Source: Elusimicrobia bacterium RBG_16_66_12
GTDB taxonomy: Bacteria > Elusimicrobiota > Elusimicrobia > UBA1565 > UBA9628
Assembly (NCBI GenBank): GCA_001800005.1
Contig: MGUL01000064.1
Coordinates: forward strand, 4,532 to 10,079
Length of the DNA stretch: 5,548 nucleotides
Direction: 5' to 3'
A program made the translations under genes and the position numbers. The notes beneath the pieces are model-generated. The model did not search any database. It saw only the letters and a program-made list of their open reading frames with translations, and was not told where the DNA came from. Of this stretch, positions 1 to 4,323 are shown piece after piece. Numbering within the stretch: the first letter of the stretch is position 1; each line of letters starts with the position of its first letter.

Positions 1-287
1 ACGATGTTCGACTCCAGGCTTTCCGCGAAGTGCTTCTCCACGTAGTCGACGCTGGCGATGCCCGCCGCGTGCACGACCGCGTCGAACTTCGTCTTCGCGA
101 ACAGTCGGTCCACCGCGCGCTTGTCGCGGATGTCCAGCACGAGGTGGCGCGACTTCGAGCCTTCGACCTTATAGTCGCGCTGGTGGACGCTGACGAGGCG
201 CCAGCCGGACGGCAGGGTCTCCTCGAGCCCCTTGCCGAGGAGGCCGGTGCCGCCGGTCACGAGGACGGTTTGGGAGCCGCGTCTCAT
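1..287 (-). CDS. Extended SDR, NAD(P)-dependent epimerase/reductase-like sugar enzyme (N-terminal part only)
   Basis: The visible 95 residues are the N-terminal half of a Rossmann fold. There is a nucleotide-binding loop GGTGLLG at residues 12-18 after the first beta strand (TVLVT), an LDIRD segment at 51-55 (the acidic patch typical after strand 3), and DAVVHAAG at 69-76 (strand 4). The segment ending SNI at 93-95 begins the usual N-V-x-G-T helix. This pattern is that of extended short-chain dehydrogenases acting on nucleotide sugars; the GGTGLLG loop resembles RmlD-like reductases more than classical epimerases. The catalytic Tyr-x-x-x-Lys lies beyond the window, so neither activity nor intactness can be judged. 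The ATG at 287-285 overlaps the upstream methyltransferase stop by four bases (ATGA). No Shine-Dalgarno sequence is seen before it, so translational coupling is the likely start mechanism. Family call is firm; substrate is unknown. Confidence 0.85.
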   Translation of the reverse strand, partial: MRRGSQTVLVTGGTGLLGKGLEETLPSGWRLVSVHQRDYKVEGSKSRHLVLDIRDKRAVDRLFAKTKFDAVVHAAGIASVDYVEKHFAESLESNI

Positions 288-1063
288 GACGGCCGCACGC
301 GTCGGGAAATGTAGAAATGAACCGCGCCCCGCCCCGCGAGATGCGCCGCCAGCTCGGTCGCGGCCCGCGCAACGGAGGATGGGATCCAGCTCGGGACCTT
401 GGCGCTCGCCAGAGTCACGCGCCGAAACGGAGTCATCCCAATTTCCTCCATCGAGGATGCCAAGGCGGCGGAGTTTTCCGCCAGGCTTTTGGGCGCGGAG
501 AGGAGGGTGATGACGAGGACCCCGGATTTATCGACATGCCGAGCCAGAGCCTGTAGATGCGTCCGATGGAACGCCAGGTCGCTCGTGCGAGTGAACGGAT
601 AAAACTCGCGGGCGTGCACGACGTCGAAACTCCCCCCCAGTTCTAGAGCCCCGTCTACCGCAACGACGTCGAACCGGCAATTCGGGTACCGTCGACGCCC
701 GTACGCGATCGCCGACTCGGAGATGTCGATTCCTCTCGCGCGGCATCCCGGGATGTCGCGTGACAACGTCCACGTCAGTCGTCCTGGTCCACAGCCGACA
801 TCCAAGAGCCTCATTGCGCCGCGAGCCCCCCGCTCCCGGGAAAGGAGTTGTTTCAATTGCCGCGCGTAGGACGTGAGGTAACGTTCGTCGTCAACGGCAT
901 GGGCCTTGGCCCACTCGGTGTTCTTCCCGGTCAGCAGAGCGTAGTAGGAGCCGAAATCGCAGAGAGAGCCGTCCCCGCCTTTTGCGACATTCGCGATGTC
1001 CTCTTTTTCCTGCCGCTGGAGGTTCTCGGCGAGCAGCCATTTTTCATCATCTGGAAGTGTCAT
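284..1063 (-). CDS. Class I SAM-dependent methyltransferase
   Basis: A 259-residue protein with a Rossmann-like methyltransferase core. Motif I is LLDVGCGPGRLT at 86-97, the acidic residue ending strand 2 is in RGIDIS (D113), a VDG segment follows at 136-138, and the post-II segment FDVVHAREFYPFTR is at 146-159. Strand 5 is probably GVLVITLL near 180-187. The ~80-residue N-terminus (charged, then SYYALLTGKN) precedes the core and may form a substrate cap. Its location in a nonulosonate/surface sugar operon suggests O- or N-methylation of a sugar, but the acceptor cannot be read from sequence. The start is fixed: an in-frame TGA lies 27 bases upstream with no other ATG, GTG or TTG between. There is no clear ribosome binding site. 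The gene follows the largest gap in the operon (27 bases), and its GC is about 63% by hand count, lower than sampled neighbouring lines. It may be a later insertion. It ends in an ATGA overlap with the next gene. Confidence 0.9.
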   Translation of the reverse strand: MTLPDDEKWLLAENLQRQEKEDIANVAKGGDGSLCDFGSYYALLTGKNTEWAKAHAVDDERYLTSYARQLKQLLSRERGARGAMRLLDVGCGPGRLTWTLSRDIPGCRARGIDISESAIAYGRRRYPNCRFDVVAVDGALELGGSFDVVHAREFYPFTRTSDLAFHRTHLQALARHVDKSGVLVITLLSAPKSLAENSAALASSMEEIGMTPFRRVTLASAKVPSWIPSSVARAATELAAHLAGRGAVHFYISRRVRPS

Positions 1064-1090
1064 ATTATCGAGAGGGGAGCCGGGTATCGC

Positions 1091-2092
1091 TCAGACGTTG
1101 TAGCGCGCGGGTTTGTAGTCGTCCAGATGACTCCGGACGTAGTCCACGGTCGCGGCCAGGCCTTTCTCCAGGGTCCAGAGCGGGCGCCAGCCGATCAGGC
1201 GCCGAGCCTTGCGGTTGTCGCAGATCAGGCGCAGGACCTCGCTCTTGCGGGGGCGGATGCGGGCGCGGTCGGTCGCGATGGGCACGGTCCGGCCGCACAG
1301 CTTCATCAGGAGATGGGCGGTCTCGCCGATCGTCACCGCGCGGCCGGAGCCGAGATTGATGTCCGTGCCGACCGCGCTCGGCGAGCCCGCGATCGCGAGG
1401 AAACCTTCGACGGTGTCGGCGACGAAGTTGAAGTCGCGCACGGGAGAGACGGAGCCGACGCGGACGACGGGCGAGCCGGCCAGGATCTGGGAGGCGATGG
1501 TCGGGATCACCGCGCGCGCGGACTGGCGCGGGCCGTAGGTGTTGAACGGGCGGGCGATGGCGGTGGGAAGGCCGAAGGAGCGGTGGAAGCTCTCGACCAG
1601 CGCGTCGGCACCGATCTTGGTCGCGGAATAGGGGGACTGCCCCTGGCGGGGGTGCTTCTCGTCGATGGGCGCGTAGAGGGCCGTGCCGTAGACCTCCGAG
1701 GTGGAGGTGTGGACGACCTTCTTGACCTTATGGCGCAGGGAGGCTTCCAGCACGTGGAGGGTTCCCTTCACGTTCGTCTCGACGTACTGGGCCGGGGCCT
1801 GATAGGAGTACGGGATGGCGATGAGCGCGCCCAGGTGGAAGACCACCTCGTTGCCCGCGACGAGCTTGTCGATCAGATAGGGGTCGGTGAGGTCTCCGGA
1901 GAGGACGTCGATGCGGCGCGCCAGGGCGGGCTCGGTCCGCTCCAAGAAGCCCCAGTGGGTGCGGGAGTTGTAGCGCACCAGCGCGCGCACCGCAGCACCC
2001 CGTCGGGCGAGTTCCTCCGTCAGGTGGCTGCCGATGAAGCCGCCGGCGCCGGTCACGGCCACGCGTACGCCTTTCCAGGATTTCATGTTCAT
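1091..2092 (-). CDS. legB: LegB-type NAD-dependent nucleotide-sugar 4,6-dehydratase
   Basis: A 333-residue extended SDR, full length for the family. The NAD-binding loop TGAGGFIGSHL is at 14-24, the SGDLTDP segment at 65-71 and VVFHLGALIAIPYSY at 83-97. The active-site segment HTSTSEVYGT spans 128-137 (T131, S132, E133 at the positions of the dehydratase Thr-Asp-Glu triad), followed by Y155-S-A-T-K159. RPFNTYGPRQSARAVIPT at 181-198 and RDFNFV near 219-224 bind the nucleotide sugar. The AIPYSY, TSTSEVYGT and GPRQSARAVIPTI strings are the signature I associate with LegB, the LLPSF_EDH_00030 subgroup in legionaminic-acid-like cassettes. LegB removes water from a nucleotide-linked GlcNAc to give the 4-keto-6-deoxy sugar, the first committed step toward 5,7-diamino nonulosonates. 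The start at 2092 overlaps the regulator stop (ATGA); a second ATG two codons later (M3) is possible. Subfamily assignment is from memory of the motifs; related 4,6-dehydratases or epimerases remain possible. Confidence 0.88.
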   Translation of the reverse strand: MNMKSWKGVRVAVTGAGGFIGSHLTEELARRGAAVRALVRYNSRTHWGFLERTEPALARRIDVLSGDLTDPYLIDKLVAGNEVVFHLGALIAIPYSYQAPAQYVETNVKGTLHVLEASLRHKVKKVVHTSTSEVYGTALYAPIDEKHPRQGQSPYSATKIGADALVESFHRSFGLPTAIARPFNTYGPRQSARAVIPTIASQILAGSPVVRVGSVSPVRDFNFVADTVEGFLAIAGSPSAVGTDINLGSGRAVTIGETAHLLMKLCGRTVPIATDRARIRPRKSEVLRLICDNRKARRLIGWRPLWTLEKGLAATVDYVRSHLDDYKPARYNV

Positions 2093-2679
2093 GGGAGTCG
2101 GAAGTGGACGTCGAGGAAGTCGACCAAGCTGACCAATCGCAGGTCGGCGCGCTTAGGGGCGCTCTCCTGCGTGGCCGTCAAGACGAGGTCCGTGCCTGAG
2201 GGGACCTCGGCGAACCGTGAGGCGAATCGGACGTCGGCGCCATCCAGCGGCTGCGCGGCCAAGGCGTCGCGCAGGACACCTTCGAACTCGTCCTGGGCGA
2301 CGATCCAGAACTCGCGGCGGCCCGCCTCGTGCTCGCGGCGCACGGCGGTGGCGACGTTCTCCTGGATCTGGCGGAAGAGCCGGACGGTGTAGCGGGCGTA
2401 GTCGTAGGTCTTGCGCGCCTTCTCCAAAGCACCCTTCGGGGTCAGCAAGTACTGGGTGCGCTTCCAGTCCAGACGGCCGACCTTGATGAGGCCTTTGCGG
2501 GCGAGCCGTTTGAGAAGAAGGTTGGTCATCCCCAGCGACAGCCCGGCGCTCTTCGAGAGGTCGCGCTGGGTCTGGATGGGCTCGCGGGCGATCTCGCGCA
2601 TCAGCGCGAACTCGCTCTCCGCCAGGGACGACGGCTGCGTCGTGTTCATAGCGTGTTCAACTATTGAACATTCTATCAT
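2089..2679 (-). CDS. EPS-associated MarR-type winged-helix regulator with an unassigned C-terminal domain
   Basis: A 196-residue protein (186 from the alternative start). Residues 20-83 form a winged helix: helix 1 ESEFALMREIAR, then a QRDLSKSAGLSLGMTNLLLKRL helix-turn-helix within 38-59, then a wing ending YLLTPKG at 77-83. The spacing and the LT-P-KG-x-x-E-KA ending match the EPS-associated MarR family found in exopolysaccharide loci. A long helix follows (about 84-119), then a domain of about 75 residues with beta-alpha-beta character (EFWIVAQDE at 123-131, TDLVLTATQE, LRLVSLVDFLDV). I do not recognise it; it may be a reduced Rossmann-like sensor domain. The start at 2679 gives an ATGA overlap with the upstream gene. 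The ATG at 2649 (M11) lies just downstream of a perfect inverted repeat and promoter-like sequence, and would serve an internal transcript. Both starts keep the whole winged helix. Likely role: local control of the polysaccharide operon, probably including its own transcription (inferred). Confidence 0.85.
   Translation of the reverse strand: MIECSIVEHAMNTTQPSSLAESEFALMREIAREPIQTQRDLSKSAGLSLGMTNLLLKRLARKGLIKVGRLDWKRTQYLLTPKGALEKARKTYDYARYTVRLFRQIQENVATAVRREHEAGRREFWIVAQDEFEGVLRDALAAQPLDGADVRFASRFAEVPSGTDLVLTATQESAPKRADLRLVSLVDFLDVHFRLP
2654..2670. promoter_or_regulatory. Perfect inverted repeat TGTTCAA-CTA-TTGAACA, likely operator
   Basis: A 17-base element with two perfect 7-base arms around a 3-base spacer. 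It sits at the regulator's start region, between the two candidate start codons (2679 and 2649). A further half-site TGTTCA at 2643-2648 lies 11 bases from the matching left-arm half-site, about one helical turn. The surrounding 2640-2680 region is markedly AT-rich against a GC-rich background. Winged-helix regulators commonly bind such repeats near their own genes, so autoregulation by the adjacent regulator is the natural inference. Binding is not shown by sequence. Confidence 0.6.
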
Positions 2680-2699
2680 TGCCCCGGCCGCGCAGCCAA
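2670..2699 (-). promoter_or_regulatory. Candidate internal sigma70-type promoter for the regulator and downstream genes
   Basis: On the minus strand, TTGGCT (2699-2694, four of six consensus -35 bases) and TAGAAT (2675-2670, five of six consensus -10 bases) are separated by 18 bases. The -10 abuts the inverted repeat, so a start site about seven bases downstream would fall in the middle of the repeat. This is a classic layout for repression. The resulting transcript would start about 13 bases before the ATG at 2649. Hexamer matches in one spot are weak evidence alone; the coincidence with the operator-like repeat raises the odds. Confidence 0.4.
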
Positions 2700-3377
2700 T
2701 GCCTCGGCGACCGCCCAGTCCTGGGGCGTGTCGAGGTCCAGGCTCTCCCCTTCCGGAGACAGCCAGGAGAGCGTGTCGGGGAAGAGGAACGCGCGGCCCT
2801 CGCGCAGGCGGGCGACGCTGTCGAGGTAGATGGAGCCGTCGGCCGCGTAGACGGGGGGCAGGTCCTGGCGGCGGATCGTCTTCGGCGCGTCGGGGATGAC
2901 CCGCTTCAGGCGGCCGTCGGGCTCGCGGAAGTAGCTCTTGTACGGGTGATGCCGCACCGGCGAGACCGAGATCAGGCTCTGCACGCCTTCCTTCGCGTAG
3001 AGCTCGGCGGCTTTGCGGATCGAGCCGGCGCTGCGGAAGGGGGAGGTCGGCTGGAGCAGGAGCACGGCGTCGGGCGCGTAGCCCTCCTGCGCGAGACGGT
3101 CGAGGGCGTGGAGGACGAAGTCGATGGAGGGCGACTCGTCGCGGGCGAGTTCGGCCGGCCTCAGCCAGGGCACCGGCGTGCCGAGCGCGGCGGCGACGGC
3201 GGCGATCTCGGCGGAATCCGTGCTGACCAGGAGCCGATCGACCACGCCCGATTGACGGGCGCTGTCCAGGGTCCAGCCGATCAGAGGACGGCCTCCCAGC
3301 GGCTTGATGTTCTTGCCGGGGATGCCCTTGGATCCGCCGCGGGCAGGGATCAGTCCGAGTATCTTTGGTCGGGTCAT
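2676..3377 (-). CDS. neuA: CMP-nonulosonate (acylneuraminate-type) cytidylyltransferase, NeuA/LegF family
   Basis: A 233-residue single-domain enzyme of usual family length. It transfers CMP from CTP to a nine-carbon alpha-keto acid sugar, forming the donor for a glycosyltransferase, in the cytosol or at the nucleoid. Visible motifs are the CTP-binding loop IPARGGSKGIPGKNIK at 10-25, LLVSTDSAEIA at 49-59, LLQPTSPFR at 107-115, RRQDLPPVYAADGSIYL at 169-185 and ESLDLDTPQDW at 211-221. D214 and D216 in the last match the metal-binding aspartates of the family. The usual N-G in the NGAIY-type segment is D180-G181 here. Sequence alone does not tell Neu5Ac, legionaminate, pseudaminate or Kdo-like substrates apart; the LegB-type gene two positions downstream in the operon favours a legionaminate-like sugar. 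The start ATG at 3377 has the best ribosome binding site in the window (GGAGGAG, 5-base spacing) and follows the upstream stop by one base. Confidence 0.93.
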   Translation of the reverse strand: MTRPKILGLIPARGGSKGIPGKNIKPLGGRPLIGWTLDSARQSGVVDRLLVSTDSAEIAAVAAALGTPVPWLRPAELARDESPSIDFVLHALDRLAQEGYAPDAVLLLQPTSPFRSAGSIRKAAELYAKEGVQSLISVSPVRHHPYKSYFREPDGRLKRVIPDAPKTIRRQDLPPVYAADGSIYLDSVARLREGRAFLFPDTLSWLSPEGESLDLDTPQDWAVAEALAARPGQ

Positions 3378-3378
3378 G

Positions 3379-4323
3379 TCATCTCCTCCGCGCCGAGATG
3401 TAGAGCGATGGCCCGGAGTCCGGGCGCGTCAGGCTCCACCAGGCGCACAGCAGCGCGGCGGGTGCCGCGGCCAGGCATTCGCAGAACGTTTTGTAGAGGT
3501 CGAACAATCCCCGGCGCGCGCTTCCCTGAGATGGGGCGGCGTCCGTCATCGCTTTCGGCGCGGCGCCGAGGAGCAGACGCTTGAGCGCGGCGATAGGTTT
3601 GACTCCCCAGTGCAGGGCCATCAGCTCGCGCGTCAGGGACCAGTCCTGGCGCGAGGCGTCCAGGCGCGTGACCGAGAAGCCTTCCCGCTCGAGGAAGGCG
3701 CGCAGGGCGGCGGGGGTCCAGCGGGTCAGGTGGTGAGGCGGCAGGTCGAAGTCCTCGCGGCCGAAGGGCAGGGGGCGCGACGCGTTCGGGACGGTGAGGG
3801 CCAGCCGCCCTCCGGGGCCCAGGGCGCGTCTGAGCTCCTTGAGCAGGCCGCGGGGGTCGTGGAGATGCTCGAGCACGTCGAAGAGGGTCGCGGTCTTGAG
3901 CGAGCCCTCGGGCAGGCCGCGCAGGAACGCGGCCCAGTCGCCGGTGCGCGCGTCCAGGCCTTTCTCTCGGGCGAGGGCGGCGCGGCGCTCGTCGTGGTCG
4001 AGGCCCGTGCACGGCGAGAAGCCGCGCTCGCGCGCCAGGGCCAGGAAGCCTCCGTCGCCGCAGCCGAGGTCCAGCAGGCCGGGCTCGGGTGCGAGGTCGG
4101 AGAAGAAAAGGCGGTAGCGGGGATCGTCCCCGGGCGGGCGCGACGCCTCCAGAGGGACGGCGGCGGCGTACCAGGCCGCGCACGCGGGCTCGCAGGGCCA
4201 GGCGAAGACCACGCCGCATCCGCAGGCATGCAGGGTGTAGTCGGTGCCGGAGTGGCGGTCATGATGAGCTTCCGCCAGCGTCGTGGCGGAGGCTGCGCCG
4301 CAAGCCGGGCAGACCGGGCTCAT
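3379..4323 (-). CDS. Class I SAM-dependent methyltransferase with N-terminal zinc ribbon
   Basis: A 314-residue protein. The N-terminus has C5-P-A-C8 and C34-G-C36, a CxxC/CxC set likely to bind zinc, followed by a Methyltransf_23-like core. Motif I is LLDLGCGDGGFL at 83-94 (D85), the strand-2 acid is in GLDHD (D109), and DVLEHLHDP at 149-157 is the characteristic post-motif segment. LALTVPN and HHLTRWTPAALRAFLEREGF follow. Residues about 281-297 (CECLAAAPAALLCAWWS) form a hydrophobic C-terminal helix that could associate with the membrane. Zinc-ribbon methyltransferases of this type are common in LPS and capsule clusters, and larger relatives C-methylate NDP-sugars; this one is shorter, and its acceptor is unknown. 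The start at 4323 is chosen because the zinc-ribbon Met directly follows an ATGA overlap with the transferase stop. The same frame stays open upstream to about 4746, but that stretch is Arg/Pro-rich out-of-frame translation of the transferase gene. Confidence 0.9.
   Translation of the reverse strand: MSPVCPACGAASATTLAEAHHDRHSGTDYTLHACGCGVVFAWPCEPACAAWYAAAVPLEASRPPGDDPRYRLFFSDLAPEPGLLDLGCGDGGFLALARERGFSPCTGLDHDERRAALAREKGLDARTGDWAAFLRGLPEGSLKTATLFDVLEHLHDPRGLLKELRRALGPGGRLALTVPNASRPLPFGREDFDLPPHHLTRWTPAALRAFLEREGFSVTRLDASRQDWSLTRELMALHWGVKPIAALKRLLLGAAPKAMTDAAPSQGSARRGLFDLYKTFCECLAAAPAALLCAWWSLTRPDSGPSLYISARRR
3383..3389 (-). promoter_or_regulatory. Strong Shine-Dalgarno of the cytidylyltransferase
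   Basis: GGAGGAG on the minus strand lies five bases before the ATG at 3377. It falls inside the end of the upstream methyltransferase gene, whose TGA is at 3381-3379. It is the only near-consensus ribosome binding site found in front of a gene here; the other starts rely on ATGA overlaps or have no visible site. Confidence 0.8.

Noticed and set aside
1064..1069. GATAAT immediately before the methyltransferase ATG as a -10 box
   Set aside because: It abuts the start codon, which would make transcription begin inside the gene, and no -35-like hexamer lies at 16-19 bases upstream.
2086..2091. TGTTCA at the dehydratase start as another operator half-site
   Set aside because: It is simply the antisense of a Met-Asn start (ATGAACA-like), with no paired arm nearby and no AT-rich setting; a chance match is likely.
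848..2392. Long plus-strand open frame of 514 codons antisense to the dehydratase and regulator
   Set aside because: Its translation is low-complexity (Gly, Arg, Ala, Asp, Val rich) with no motif, and it crosses the start/stop junctions of well-supported minus-strand genes. It is the usual antisense shadow in GC-rich DNA.
2654..2670. The inverted repeat read as an intrinsic terminator
   Set aside because: The stem would be short and A/U-rich with no following U tract, and genes continue directly downstream in the same direction.
2664..3584. Plus-strand open frame of 306 codons antisense to the cytidylyltransferase
   Set aside because: No recognisable domain, and it opposes a gene with complete family motifs and a strong ribosome binding site.
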